The notes under the pieces are model-generated. The model worked only from the letters and a program-made list of their open reading frames with translations, was not told where the DNA came from and did no database searches. A program made the position numbers and the translations under genes. From positions 18,707-82,706 of the forward strand of contig JAVHLG010000010.1 of NCBI GenBank assembly GCA_031082225.1: DNA of 64,000 nucleotides, written 5' to 3'. The DNA comes from Desulfovibrionaceae bacterium. GTDB taxonomy: Bacteria > Desulfobacterota > Desulfovibrionia > Desulfovibrionales > Desulfovibrionaceae. Below, piece by piece: positions 9,707-18,713 of this stretch; position 1 is the stretch's first letter; each line of letters starts with the position of its first letter.

Positions 9707-10022
9707 ATCCTATCCTCCGAAAGCGTGGCGTTGGGAAAATGCGTGGGGAATCGGCCTCCCGCTCGGCGTGACGCGGCAAAACCACGGCCCCGTTGTCCTT
9801 CTAGCCGCAAGGCGCAACAAAACGCAAGCCCGGAAAACCGGCCCGGGAAATCGGGCGGCAGCCGGAATGTCCGGCCCAAATAGCACAGGGGAAGAATCGA
9901 ATCACGAAGATTCGATGGCGTTTTGCCTCTCCAAAAAAACACATCCCCATCGCCGCAACGGGGGTTGACGAGCTACCAGGATTGGAGTAGACGACACCTC
10001 TTCTTTTGCGGAGGGAAAATTC
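9707..10022. promoter_or_regulatory. divergent glgP/rplU intergenic region
   Basis: No gene is seen in these 316 bp. A plausible rplU promoter is TTGACG at 9965-9970 with TAGACG 17 bp downstream, a weak -10 match. An 8-bp hairpin, ATCGAATC at 9896-9903 and GATTCGAT at 9909-9916, lies further upstream. The rplU message begins with a T-rich leader ending in GCGGAGGG, its ribosome site. Confidence 0.45.
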
Positions 10023-10334
10023 ATGTACGCGATCATCGAGACCGGCGGAAAGCAATATCGGGTTCAGGAAGGCAACAAGATCCAGGTGGAGAAACTCCCG
10101 GTGGAAACCGGGGGGGAACTGACCCTGGACAAGGTGCTCATGGTGGGCGGCGAGACCGGAGTCAAGATCGGCGCGCCCTATGTCGAAGGCGCGGCCGTGA
10201 CCTGCGTGGTCAGCGGCCAGGCCCGGGGACCCAAGATCGTGGTCTTTCACAAGTGGCGGCGCAACGACTCCCACAAGAAAACCGGCCACCGCCAGGACTA
10301 CACCACCCTGGAAGTGAAATCCATCCGGGCCTAA
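10023..10334 (+). CDS. rplU: 50S ribosomal protein L21
   Basis: A 103-residue protein of normal length with the typical L21 opening MYAIIETGGKQYRVQEG and the basic C-terminal signature KWRRNDSHKKTGHRQDYTTL. It binds 23S rRNA in the large subunit. GGAGGG precedes the ATG. It is followed after 24 bp by rpmA in the usual rplU-rpmA pair. Confidence 0.97.
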   Translation: MYAIIETGGKQYRVQEGNKIQVEKLPVETGGELTLDKVLMVGGETGVKIGAPYVEGAAVTCVVSGQARGPKIVVFHKWRRNDSHKKTGHRQDYTTLEVKSIRA

Positions 10335-10358
10335 CACCCGGCAGCAAGGAGGCCCATC

Positions 10359-10622
10359 ATGGCTCATAAAAAAGCAGGCGGAAGCTCCAGAAACGGACGC
10401 GACAGCGCCGGGCAACGGCGTGGCGTGAAGCGCTTCGGCGGACAGCAGGTGCTGGCCGGCAACATCCTGGTGCGCCAGCTCGGCACCAAGTTCCATCCCG
10501 GCGAGAACGTCGGCATGGGCCGCGACTACACCCTGTTCGCGCTCATCGACGGTGTGGTGAAGTTCGAAAAGTACACCCGCCGCAACAAGGTCAAGACCCG
10601 GGTGGCCGTACTTCCGGCCTAA
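10359..10622 (+). CDS. rpmA: 50S ribosomal protein L27
   Basis: An 87-residue protein beginning [20 protein letters not shown], the L27 signature whose N-terminal tail reaches the peptidyl-transferase centre. It starts directly in the mature form, without the cleaved extension found in some Firmicutes. AAGGAGG precedes the ATG. It is the last gene of the rplU-rpmA unit, ended by the terminator at 10647. Confidence 0.97.
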   Translation: MAHKKAGGSSRNGRDSAGQRRGVKRFGGQQVLAGNILVRQLGTKFHPGENVGMGRDYTLFALIDGVVKFEKYTRRNKVKTRVAVLPA

Positions 10623-10646
10623 CCGATCGAAAAAGCGTCTTTTTTT

Positions 10647-10679
10647 GGGGAACGGGCATCACCCGTTCCCCTTTTTTTT
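10647..10679 (+). terminator. rho-independent terminator of rplU-rpmA
   Basis: GGGGAACGGG (10647-10656) pairs perfectly with CCCGTTCCCC (10662-10671) around a 5-nt loop and is followed by eight T residues. It lies 24 bp after the rpmA stop. Confidence 0.93.
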
Positions 10680-10729
10680 GGTCTTGCCTCCGGGGCCGCT
10701 CCCGGGTACACCAGCATAACACGTTAAAT

Positions 10730-10749
10730 TGGCACGGGTTTTGTATAAT
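10730..10749 (+). promoter_or_regulatory. sigma54-type promoter of motBA, overlapping a TATAAT
   Basis: TGGCACG at 10730-10736, four spacer bases, then TTGTA at 10741-10745 match the -24/-12 consensus TGGCACG-N4-TTGCW with one mismatch (T for C in the GC element). The GG-to-GT spacing is the correct 10 bp. A perfect TATAAT at 10744-10749 overlaps it but has no convincing -35. The site is 46 bp upstream of the motB ATG. Sigma54 control of flagellar genes is common in deltaproteobacteria; use here is inference. Confidence 0.5.
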
Positions 10750-10794
10750 TTTTCCCCAAACGGCCGCCCAGGGCGGCCGGGGACGCGGTGAGGC

Positions 10795-11772
10795 ATGGCG
10801 GAACAGGGACACAAGGCCCCGATCATCATCAAGAAGATCAAAAAGGGTGGCGGCGCGGCGCACGGCGGCCAGTGGAAGGTGGCCTACGCCGATTTCGTGA
10901 CGGCCATGATGGCCTTTTTCCTGCTTATGTGGCTCCTCAATATGACGCCCAAGGAGAAGCAGGAAGAGGTTGCCGCCTATTTCCGCGAGTTCAGCCTGTT
11001 CGAGGCCCCGGGCCCCGGGGCCATCCCCCTGGAGACCGGGGGCCTGGGGCCGCCTGCGGTGGTCAGCAGCTCGTCCGAGCGCCCCGACGGCCCGGCTGCG
11101 GCGGTGGGCGGCGGCGCCGAGGATGGACCCGACGAGGGCGGCGCAAACGCCGAACAAAAACGCGTGGCCGAGATGGTCCAGGCCCAGTTGCGCACGGCCC
11201 TGCCGGAACTGGCCGACCAGGTGACGGTGGTGGCCGAGGAAGGCAAGGTGCGCATCGAGATCATGGACAAGCTCGACCGCCCCATCTTCGAACGCGGCCG
11301 GGCCGTCTTGACCTCCGACGCCCAGCGCATCCTGGCCACCCTCACCGGGGTGCTCCGAAAGGACGACCTGAAGGTGGTCGTGGAGGGCCACACCGACGCC
11401 GCCCCTTACGGCACCGAGGCCTACACCAACTGGGAGCTGTCCACGGACCGGGCCCAGGCCGCCCGTCGACTCATGCTCAGGGACGGCTTCCCCCCCAAAA
11501 ACATCGTCATGGTGGCCGGATTCGCCGCCACCATGCCCTATGTCCCCTCCGATCCCCTGGACGCCAGAAACCGGCGCATCAGCCTGTTGCTCTTCCAGGA
11601 GCCGCAGCCTGGACAACAGGATCTAAACGGGAACGGATCGGCCCCGGACCGGGCCGGAAACGGCCGAAAGACCGAGGTCGCGCCCGCGCCGCCGCCCCTG
11701 CCCTCGGCCAACGAACTTCTTGAACGGGAAATCGACAAAATATATGAAAAGGCCACTGAGAAACAGTTCTGA
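10795..11772 (+). CDS. motB: flagellar motor stator protein MotB
   Basis: A 325-residue stator protein. One N-terminal TM carries the proton-binding aspartate context (VAYADFVTAMMAFFLLMWLL, residues ~28-47). A Gly/Ala/acidic linker and the OmpA/MotB peptidoglycan-binding domain follow (VVVEGHTDAAPYGTEAY, NWELSTDRAQAARRLM). It anchors the MotA4B2 ion channel to the wall. GAGG lies just before the ATG. Here motB precedes motA by 60 bp, the reverse of the usual order. A charged tail after residue 270 extends beyond the OmpA domain. Confidence 0.9.
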   Translation: MAEQGHKAPIIIKKIKKGGGAAHGGQWKVAYADFVTAMMAFFLLMWLLNMTPKEKQEEVAAYFREFSLFEAPGPGAIPLETGGLGPPAVVSSSSERPDGPAAAVGGGAEDGPDEGGANAEQKRVAEMVQAQLRTALPELADQVTVVAEEGKVRIEIMDKLDRPIFERGRAVLTSDAQRILATLTGVLRKDDLKVVVEGHTDAAPYGTEAYTNWELSTDRAQAARRLMLRDGFPPKNIVMVAGFAATMPYVPSDPLDARNRRISLLLFQEPQPGQQDLNGNGSAPDRAGNGRKTEVAPAPPPLPSANELLEREIDKIYEKATEKQF

Positions 11773-11832
11773 CGCGGCAGGACGGTCCACCCGGCCCCTG
11801 CCCGGCGTCCACCTCGACCATCCGGCGGAACC

Positions 11833-12699
11833 ATGTTCGTCATAATCGGCGTCGTCATCGTGCTTGGGGCCGTGGGCCTGGGCTTTTTCTTTGAAAAGGG
11901 CAACTTCTCCCTGCTTTTTTCCGCCGCCCCGGCGGAAATGCTGATCATCTTCGGCGGGGCCTTCGGCTCCCTGATCATCAGCTCCCCCAAGGACATCCTG
12001 GGGCATATCTTCAAAAGCTTCTTCGCCATCTTCGGGTCCATGAAGACCAGCAAGGCCTACTATCTGGAGATGCTCACGGTGCTCTCCATGCTGTTCATGA
12101 AGATCCGCCGCGAGGGTCTGGTGGCCATCGAAAAGGACATCGAACACCCCACGGAGAGCCCCATCTTCAGCGCTTTCGCCAAAAACAAGGACAACGCCGC
12201 CGTGGTCAGCTTCGTGTGCGACACCATGCGCATCTTCTCCACGGTCAACATCGAGCAGCACGAGTTCGACAACATCATGGACGCCGACATCGAGGCCTCG
12301 GCCCACGAGGCCATGGTCGCTGCCCACACCATGAACAAGACCGCCGACGCCCTGCCGGGTCTGGGCATCGTGGCCGCCGTGCTCGGCGTGGTCATCACCA
12401 TGGGCAAGCTCAACGAGCCGCCCGAGGTGCTGGGGCACTCCATCGGCGCGGCCCTGGTGGGCACCATGCTCGGCGTGCTCGGCTGTTACGGATTTTTGGG
12501 CCCCATGGCCGCGAACATGGAACACCGGGCCAAGGAAGTGGAGGCCACGCTGTTGGTGGTCAAGGCCGCCCTTGGGGCCTTTGTGGGCGGCAACCCGCCG
12601 CCCGTGGCCCTGGAGGCCGGACGCCGGGCCATCCCCACCGGCCACCGCCCCACCTTCGAGGAACTGGAAGAGGCCATCAAGGCCTCCAAGGGCAAGTAA
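11833..12699 (+). CDS. motA: flagellar motor stator protein MotA
   Basis: A 288-residue inner-membrane protein of the MotA/TolQ/ExbB family. TM1-2 lie at about residues 1-60 (MFVIIGVVIVLGAVGLGFFF, EMLIIFGGAFGSLIISSP), then a large cytoplasmic loop with the charged torque region, and TM3-4 at about 170-225 (ALPGLGIVAAVLGVVITMGK). It generates torque against FliG. It is co-transcribed with motB, 60 bp downstream. Confidence 0.9.
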   Translation: MFVIIGVVIVLGAVGLGFFFEKGNFSLLFSAAPAEMLIIFGGAFGSLIISSPKDILGHIFKSFFAIFGSMKTSKAYYLEMLTVLSMLFMKIRREGLVAIEKDIEHPTESPIFSAFAKNKDNAAVVSFVCDTMRIFSTVNIEQHEFDNIMDADIEASAHEAMVAAHTMNKTADALPGLGIVAAVLGVVITMGKLNEPPEVLGHSIGAALVGTMLGVLGCYGFLGPMAANMEHRAKEVEATLLVVKAALGAFVGGNPPPVALEAGRRAIPTGHRPTFEELEEAIKASKGK

Positions 12700-12900
12700 G
12701 GCGACCCTTGTTTCCGCTTCCGCATCTCTTGCGGATGGCCGCCTTGCGGCCAAGGACGTCAGGGCGGGGGACGGGTCGCCGGAAACGGACGGCAGCGACG
12801 TGGAGCGAAGCGCAATTCGTCGCGGCCGGACGTTTGCCGCCGACCCCGAGCCCGGCGGCCAGGGGACGCGCGGGAAGGGATGTGCCCCCCCGTCTCCCCG

Positions 12901-14196
12901 TCACGCGACAGGCGAGGCCAGCACCCGGTCGATGCGCCGCCCGTCCATGTCCACGATCTCGAAGCGCCATCCGGCGTGTTCGATCACCTCACCCATGGCG
13001 GGCGCGTGGTGCAGCCGGGCCAGAACGAATCCGGCCAGGGTGCGGTGGGCCTCCTCCGGGGGGACCATGCCCAGCCCCAGGTGGTCGAAGGCCTCGTCCA
13101 CGGGCATAAGCCCGTCCAGGAGCCAGGAGCCGTCCTCCCGGCGTACGGCCTCCGGTTCCCCGACCTCGTCCGGGGCGGGAATGTCCCCCACCACGGCCTC
13201 CAGGATGTCGCCCAAGGTAACGATGCCCTGCACGTCGCCGTATTCGTCCACCACCACGGCAAACCGCATGCCCGGCCTGGTCCGGAACCGTTCCAGAAGG
13301 GTCAGCACCCGGGTGCTCTCCAGGACGTAGACCGGATCGTGGGCCATTTTCGCCAGGTCCGGCGTCTCCCCGGCGGCCAGGGCGGCCAGGAACTCCTTGG
13401 CCCGCACCACCCCCATGATGGCGCTGATGTCCTCCCGGGCCAGGGGATAGCGCGAATAGGGGTTGTCCGTGACCACGCGCAGGTTGTGCTCCAGGGAGGC
13501 CTGGGCGTCGAGCCAGCGCACCTTCAGGCGGTGGGTCATGCACAGCCCCACCCGGCGGTCCCCCAGGCGCATGATGCGCTCCACCATGCGCCGCTCCCCC
13601 TGCTCCAGCACCCCGGTCCTGGCCGCCTCGGACAAAAGGCCGCGCAGGTCCTCCTCGGTCATCTCCCGGGTCGTGGTCCGGGACACGCCGAAAAGCCGCA
13701 GCACAAGCTCCGTGGAGCCGCCCAGAAGCCGCACCACCGGGGTGGCCCCGATCATCAGCCCGGACATGACCGGGGCGCAGGCCACGGCCAGCCGCTCCGG
13801 ATGGGCGAAGGCCAACCGCTTGGGGGCAAGCTCCCCCACGACGATGGACAGGTAGGTCAGGCCAGCCACCACGATCCCCAGCGAAAGGCTGGCGGCATAT
13901 CCGGCCAGGACCGGGACGCCCGCAAAATATCCGGCCAGGGTCGTGGCCAGGGTGGCCCCGCCGAAGGCCCCGGTGAACACCCCCACCAGGGTGATGCCCA
14001 CCTGCACCGTGGGGAAAAAGGCCTCGGGACGGTCAAGCAGTTCCAGGGCCCTGGCCGCCCCCCGGCTTCCGGCCCTGGCCATGGCCAGAAGACGCAGGCG
14101 GTTGGCGGACACCAGGGCCATCTCCGACAGGGCGAAAAAACCGTTGAGCAGGATGCACAGCAAAACCACGCCGATTTCAACGACAAGCATGTCCAT
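12901..14196 (-). CDS. CNNM/CBS-domain membrane protein (HlyC/CorC family)
   Basis: A 431-residue protein. An N-terminal DUF21/CNNM membrane domain (residues 1-~190, MDMLVVEIGVVLLCILLNGF, FFALSEMALVSANRLRLLAM) is followed by a CBS-domain pair (~210-330) and a CorC_HlyC C-terminal domain (VDEYGDVQGIVTLGDILEAV, then DGSWLLDGLMPVDEAFDHLG). Relatives are implicated in Mg2+ or Co2+ efflux and in metal homeostasis. Start at the ATG 14196 with GAGG 8 bp upstream; an in-frame GTG at 14208 lacks this spacing. It is convergent with motA across about 200 bp in which I see no gene. Confidence 0.88.
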   Translation of the reverse strand: MDMLVVEIGVVLLCILLNGFFALSEMALVSANRLRLLAMARAGSRGAARALELLDRPEAFFPTVQVGITLVGVFTGAFGGATLATTLAGYFAGVPVLAGYAASLSLGIVVAGLTYLSIVVGELAPKRLAFAHPERLAVACAPVMSGLMIGATPVVRLLGGSTELVLRLFGVSRTTTREMTEEDLRGLLSEAARTGVLEQGERRMVERIMRLGDRRVGLCMTHRLKVRWLDAQASLEHNLRVVTDNPYSRYPLAREDISAIMGVVRAKEFLAALAAGETPDLAKMAHDPVYVLESTRVLTLLERFRTRPGMRFAVVVDEYGDVQGIVTLGDILEAVVGDIPAPDEVGEPEAVRREDGSWLLDGLMPVDEAFDHLGLGMVPPEEAHRTLAGFVLARLHHAPAMGEVIEHAGWRFEIVDMDGRRIDRVLASPVA

Positions 14197-14256
14197 GCGC
14201 GGCCTCACGGGGATGGGACGTGGTGGAACGGGAAGGGGCCGGGGCGGCCCGCCGGG

Positions 14257-14799
14257 TCACAGCGAAGCGGGGAGGAACAGGGCCATGCAGGCCACGCAGG
14301 GCGTTCCTGCGGCGATGCGGGCCGCCGTGGTCTGGTCGCCCAGGTATTTGGCGTGATAGCCCGTGGCCGAAAAGGCCTCGATGACGCTCTCCGCCAGAGT
14401 CGCGGCCCCGTCGCCCTGCACGACGAAGATCAGGGAGACGAAGACCCGGGCGGCGGGTCTGACCTCGGCCCCCACCGGGGGACACGGGGCCGCGCCCCGG
14501 GCCACGTCGTATTCGGCCGCGAAGCGGACGATGGTCCGCTGCTGCTCGTCCACGTAGGTTTCCCAGACCGGGTTCGAAAAAAAGGCGTAGGCGGACAGGG
14601 CCTGCTCCACGGTCGTGCCCGAGTCCGGAAGGAAGCGGGCCTTTTTGACCCTGGACACGGGATCGTCGCCCTGTGCGCCGCAGGAGGCGCTCAGGGCCAC
14701 CAGGACCAGGAGGGCCATCCCCAGGGCGTGGCGCGGCGTCGCGTCCGGCCCCCGGCGGAAAAAGAGGCCGCCGCCGGGTCGGGAAAGATCGGATTTCAC
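14257..14799 (-). CDS. lipoprotein coupled to a diguanylate cyclase gene
   Basis: A 180-residue protein starting at a GTG whose first bases overlap the stop of the GGDEF gene by 4 bp (GTGA), implying translational coupling. Residues 1-40 form a lipoprotein signal with basic n-region and lipobox LSASC. The mature part has no recognised domain; it contains VSRVKKARFLPDSGTTVEQA, WETYVDEQQRTIVRF and two later cysteines. Its tie to a c-di-GMP synthase suggests a periplasmic partner in that pathway; inference only. Confidence 0.7.
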   Translation of the reverse strand: MKSDLSRPGGGLFFRRGPDATPRHALGMALLVLVALSASCGAQGDDPVSRVKKARFLPDSGTTVEQALSAYAFFSNPVWETYVDEQQRTIVRFAAEYDVARGAAPCPPVGAEVRPAARVFVSLIFVVQGDGAATLAESVIEAFSATGYHAKYLGDQTTAARIAAGTPCVACMALFLPASL

Positions 14800-15761
14800 G
14801 GAACCTCCCGTTTCTCCACCCGGTCGCGGCCGTTGCTCTTGGCCTGATACAGGGCCGCGTCCGAGGCCTGGAGCAGGGACTTGGCCGTCAGGTCCGCCCG
14901 GGGGATCAGGCTGGCCACGCCGATGCTCACCGTGACCCGTTCGGCGGCCAGGGAAGTGGCGTGTTCGATGTCCAGGCTGCGCACGTTCTCGCGGATGTCC
15001 TCGGCGATGACCAAGGCCCCGGCCTCGCCCGTACCGGGCAGGATGACCACGAATTCCTCGCCGCCGAAGCGGGCCACAAAATCCCCGGGACGCTTGAGCA
15101 CAATGCAGATGGCCTCGGCCACGGCCTTGAGGCAGCAATCGCCCCTGAGATGACCGTAGGTGTCGTTAAAGGCCTTGAAGCAATCGATATCGATCATGAG
15201 CAGGGACAGGGGCGAACCGTCCCGCTTGGCCCGCAGCCACTCCTTCTCGTAGACCTCCTCGAAACGGCGTCGGTTGCTGACGGAGGTCAGGCCGTCCTGG
15301 TTGGAGAGCTGCTCCAGCCGTTCGGTCAGGGCCTCAAGCTCGCGCTCCCGGGCCTTGCGGCGGTCGATCTCCTCCTTGAGCCGCAACACCGAGCGCACCC
15401 GGGCGCACAGTTCCAGGCGGTTGACGGGCTTGCTGATGTAGTCGTTGGCCCCGGCCTCCAGGGCCCGCTCCAGGCTTGCCACCTCATCGCGCACCGTGAC
15501 CATGATCACCGGCACGTCGCGAAAACGCTCGTCGGCCTTGAGCCGCTTGGTGGCCTCGATGCCGTCCATGCCGGGCATGACGATGTCCATGAGGATCAGG
15601 TCCACATCCGGGTCGCCGTCCCGGCCCACGCCGTTCTCCAGCGTGTTCAGGGCGGCTGCGGCGTCGTGGGCCTCGACAATGTTGGCATATCCCGCCTGAC
15701 GCAGGATCCCGGTCAAAAGCATGGCCTGGGATATGGAGTCGTCCACAACAAGTATCTTCAT
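14796..15761 (-). CDS. response regulator with diguanylate cyclase (GGDEF) output
   Basis: A 321-residue PleD-like protein. The receiver domain (1-125) has acidic pocket VVDDS, phospho-acceptor D59 in LILMDIVMPGMDG and a lysine in YISKPVN. A coiled linker (~130-155) leads to a GGDEF domain with active-site GGEEF and the inhibitory RxxD motif (RPGD) five residues before it. It should make c-di-GMP when phosphorylated and be feedback-inhibited by product. No kinase is adjacent. The lipoprotein gene downstream is overlapped by 4 bp. Confidence 0.93.
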   Translation of the reverse strand: MKILVVDDSISQAMLLTGILRQAGYANIVEAHDAAAALNTLENGVGRDGDPDVDLILMDIVMPGMDGIEATKRLKADERFRDVPVIMVTVRDEVASLERALEAGANDYISKPVNRLELCARVRSVLRLKEEIDRRKARERELEALTERLEQLSNQDGLTSVSNRRRFEEVYEKEWLRAKRDGSPLSLLMIDIDCFKAFNDTYGHLRGDCCLKAVAEAICIVLKRPGDFVARFGGEEFVVILPGTGEAGALVIAEDIRENVRSLDIEHATSLAAERVTVSIGVASLIPRADLTAKSLLQASDAALYQAKSNGRDRVEKREVP

Positions 15762-16019
15762 AGTCGCTCATGCGCGGGATGCCGCGATCTTCTTGGTCTG
15801 TCTTGCGGCGCTGGGGTCGCCGGGTGATCCGCCAACATCCGTACAATACGCTTGATATCGGAAAAAAGAAACTCTCCGAGTGCGGATTCCGGCAACGGAT
15901 CAGATGAAAAACAGCGCAGGACGGTTTGACGCCAGCAGGATCCGGTTTTTGCTGAACCCGGGTCTTGTGCGATCCCCCCGGCCTGCCTCCCGCAGGGGCC
16001 GGGGCTGGCGACGCTGGCC

Positions 16020-16799
16020 TCAGCCCCCGGAGGGATCGATGCGTTTTCCGTCCATGAGCCCCTTGAGGCGTTGCAGGGTGGGCGCATCGGTGAAGTCGAA
16101 GCGCAAGGGGGTCAGGGTGATGTGCCCCTGGGTCAGAAGATCCCGGTCCGTGCCCGGGGACACGCTTTTACCCGGAATGACCCCGTCGAGCCAATAATAG
16201 ATGCGGCCGCGCGGGTCCGTGCGCTCGTCGAACCAATCCTTGTAGGTGGCCTGGGTCTGGGGGCACAGTCGAAGCTCCAGGGTCTCGGGCATGGGGCGGC
16301 GGGGAAAGTTCAGGTTGAGCACGCAGCCGCGCGGCACCTCGTCCCAGGGCACGACGGCGGCGAAATCCGAAGCCCAGGCCCCCTGGCCCGAGAGATCGAC
16401 CGGCGCGTAGTCGTCCACGGACACGGCCAGGGCCGGATAGCCCGCCAGGGCCCCTTCCGTGGCGGCGGACACGGTGCCGGAATAGAGGATGTCCACCCCC
16501 ACGTTGGCCCCGCTGTTGATGCCGGACATGACCAGATCCGGAGGTTCGATCAGAAGCGCGGACAGGGCCAGTTTCACGCAGTCGGCCGGGGTTCCCGACA
16601 CCCCGAGACCGAAGAAGCCGTTTTCCTTGAATTCCTTCACCCGAAGCGGCGAGGCCAGGGTCACGGCGTGCCCCACGGCCGACTGCTCGGTGATGGGGGC
16701 CACCACATGCACCTCGTGCCCGGCCTCGCAAAGGGCCTTGTACAAGGCCCGGATGCCCACGGCCTGGATGCCGTCGTCGTTGGTCAGAAGAATCTTCAT
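16020..16799 (-). CDS. surE: 5'/3'-nucleotidase SurE
   Basis: A 259-residue phosphatase with the SurE metal-binding start MKILLTNDDGIQAVGI (NDDG near residues 7-10) and the signature MSGINSGANVGVDILYSGTV with SAATEGA. SurE dephosphorylates nucleoside monophosphates and is linked to stationary-phase survival. Start chosen at 16799, where homology begins. The 258 bp between its stop and the GGDEF gene hold an 8-bp GC stem (15976-15983 with 15997-16004) but no gene that I can see. Confidence 0.93.
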   Translation of the reverse strand: MKILLTNDDGIQAVGIRALYKALCEAGHEVHVVAPITEQSAVGHAVTLASPLRVKEFKENGFFGLGVSGTPADCVKLALSALLIEPPDLVMSGINSGANVGVDILYSGTVSAATEGALAGYPALAVSVDDYAPVDLSGQGAWASDFAAVVPWDEVPRGCVLNLNFPRRPMPETLELRLCPQTQATYKDWFDERTDPRGRIYYWLDGVIPGKSVSPGTDRDLLTQGHITLTPLRFDFTDAPTLQRLKGLMDGKRIDPSGG

Positions 16800-16976
16800 G
16801 GCCTGTCCCGTAACCTTATCCCGTGACGTTTCGGCGACGGCCCATCGTCGGCCGCACCCGTTTCGCGTCCTGCCTTCGCACGGCGACGCCCGGATTGACA
16901 AGCGCCCGGCATCAAGGCAGGCTTTCCGGGTCAAAAAACGCCGATACGGCCACATGCCCCATGGATTGAGCACACC

Positions 16977-18008
16977 GTGAGCGGAAAAAACGCCTTCGTC
17001 AAGGATCTCGTCCCTGGCCGTCCCGTGGACGACCTGTTCGTCATCGCCGACGCCAAGTCCGGCCAGGCGAAAAACGGCCCGTTTTGGACCCTGACCCTGG
17101 AGGACGCCACCGGGGCCGTGGAAGGCCGCATCTGGAGCCCGGCCAGCCAGATGTATCAGGACATCCGGCCCGGTTCCCTGGTGCGGGTGGCGGGCATGGC
17201 CGGAAGCTACCGGGACAAGACCCAGATCTCCGTGGACCGCCTGGAATTTCTGCCCGACGAGGAGCTGGCCCCGCTTCTGCCGCTTTTTACGGCCTCAAGC
17301 GCCGTGCCTCCGGAGGAGCTGCTGGCGGAACTGGAGGCCCTGTGCCGGGACACCATCCGCCACGCCCCCTGGCGGCGGTTGTGCCGCAAGGTGCTCACCG
17401 ACCCCGGGGTGCGCTCCAGGCTCCTGGCCGCGCCCGGGGCCAAGAGCGTGCACCACGCCTACGTGGGCGGCCTTTTGGAGCACACCCTGTCCGTGTGCGG
17501 CCTGGTCCTGGCCATCGGCGGCCGCTACCCGACCCTGGACATGGACACCCTTTTGCCCGCCGCCGCGTTCCACGACCTGGGCAAGGCCTGGGAGCTGTCG
17601 TCGGGATTTCCCCGGGACTACACCGATCCCGGGCGGCTCCTGGGGCACATCGTTTTGGGCATGGAGATCCTGGAGCCCTTTTTCCGCAAGGCCAAAGACC
17701 TGGACCCCGAACTCATTTTGCACTTCAAGCACATCATGGTCAGCCACCACGGCGAATACGCCTTCGGCTCCCCCAAGCGGCCCAAGACCCCCGAGGCCTT
17801 TGTGTTGCACTTCGCCGACAACATCGACGCCAAGCTCAACCAGACCCTGGGGATCTTCGCCGAGGACGAGCCCGAGGCCGCCTGGTCGCCCTACGTACGC
17901 ACCCTGGAGCGCTATCTCTACAACCCCCGCCGGACCCCGCGTCAGGACGAGGCAAAAAAAACCGACGAAAAAGGGGCCGCCCAGTGTTTGTTACCTTTGA
18001 AGGCATAG
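16977..18008 (+). CDS. OB-fold/HD-domain 3'-5' exoribonuclease (YhaM family)
   Basis: A 343-residue protein. Residues ~1-95 are an OB-type nucleic-acid-binding fold ([20 protein letters not shown]). From ~155 it is an HD phosphohydrolase with ligands in [26 protein letters not shown] and [20 protein letters not shown]. This order matches YhaM/CBF1-type RNA 3'-5' exonucleases. It starts at a GTG; no ATG nearby fits better. Its 3' end overlaps tmk by 25 bp in another frame, so the two are probably translated from one message. Confidence 0.87.
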   Translation: MSGKNAFVKDLVPGRPVDDLFVIADAKSGQAKNGPFWTLTLEDATGAVEGRIWSPASQMYQDIRPGSLVRVAGMAGSYRDKTQISVDRLEFLPDEELAPLLPLFTASSAVPPEELLAELEALCRDTIRHAPWRRLCRKVLTDPGVRSRLLAAPGAKSVHHAYVGGLLEHTLSVCGLVLAIGGRYPTLDMDTLLPAAAFHDLGKAWELSSGFPRDYTDPGRLLGHIVLGMEILEPFFRKAKDLDPELILHFKHIMVSHHGEYAFGSPKRPKTPEAFVLHFADNIDAKLNQTLGIFAEDEPEAAWSPYVRTLERYLYNPRRTPRQDEAKKTDEKGAAQCLLPLKA

Positions 18009-18625
18009 AGGGCACCGGAAAAACCACCCAGATCGGGCTTCTGGCCGAGGAGCTGACCCGGCTGGGAAAACGCGTGGTCGTCACCCGCGAACCCGGCGGC
18101 AGCCGGATCGGCCGGGAACTGCGGCGCATCCTGTTGAGCCTTGAGACCAAAGGCCTGTGCGACCGGGCGGAACTGTTCCTGTATCTGGCCGACCGGGCCC
18201 AGCACGTGGCCGAGGTGGTGCGCCCGGCCCTGGCGGACGGCATGGCGGTGCTGTGCGACCGCTTCACCGACTCCACCGTGGCCTACCAGGGCTACGGCCG
18301 GGGCCTGAGTCCGGACCTTTTGCGTCAGCTCAACGACACGGCCACCGGAGGGCTCTCCCCGGACCTGACCATCGTGCTGGACATCGACCCGGAGGTCGGC
18401 CTGCGCCGGGCCCTTGCCCGCAACCTGGAAACGGGCGCCCAGGTGAGCGAGGGCCGCTTCGAGGCCGAAAGCCTGGCCTTCCATGCCCGGGTGCGCCAGG
18501 GCTATCTGGCCATGGCCGCTACGGACCGGCGACGCTACCGGGTGGTCGCCGCCGACGCCGCCCCCCGGGAGGTCTTCGCCTTGGTGCTCGCCGCCTGCCA
18601 GGAGGCCGCCGCCCGGCGCGGCTGA
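17984..18625 (+). CDS. tmk: thymidylate kinase
   Basis: A 213-residue kinase converting dTMP to dTDP. The P-loop is [12 protein letters not shown] (residues 5-16), the DR(Y/F) motif is [18 protein letters not shown], and a Lid region follows near residue 145. It begins at a GTG (17984) inside the end of the HD-nuclease gene, preceded by GGGG; the protein opens FVTFEGIEG as expected for Tmk. Length is normal. Confidence 0.95.
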   Translation: MFVTFEGIEGTGKTTQIGLLAEELTRLGKRVVVTREPGGSRIGRELRRILLSLETKGLCDRAELFLYLADRAQHVAEVVRPALADGMAVLCDRFTDSTVAYQGYGRGLSPDLLRQLNDTATGGLSPDLTIVLDIDPEVGLRRALARNLETGAQVSEGRFEAESLAFHARVRQGYLAMAATDRRRYRVVAADAAPREVFALVLAACQEAAARRG

Positions 18626-18713
18626 CCCTCCCCTCACGACGCGCCGCCTGCCCGGGACCGGCCCGGGATAGCGCGGATCATCCCTCCCACCGCAACCGTC
18701 ATGGAGGTTTCGC

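Noticed and set aside
7394..9883. An 829-codon open frame on the plus strand
   Set aside because: It is antisense to the alpha-glucan phosphorylase, whose PLP motif and family signatures are unmistakable; the antisense protein is His/Gly/Gln-rich with no family features. High GC keeps such shadow frames open.
10744..10749. A simple sigma70 promoter for motB based on TATAAT
   Set aside because: No acceptable -35 lies 16-18 bp upstream, whereas the overlapping -24/-12 pair fits sigma54 well. It is retained only as a possible secondary element.
15976..16004. A terminator after surE
   Set aside because: An 8-bp GC stem exists but no T-run follows in the surE direction, so it was mentioned only within the surE entry.
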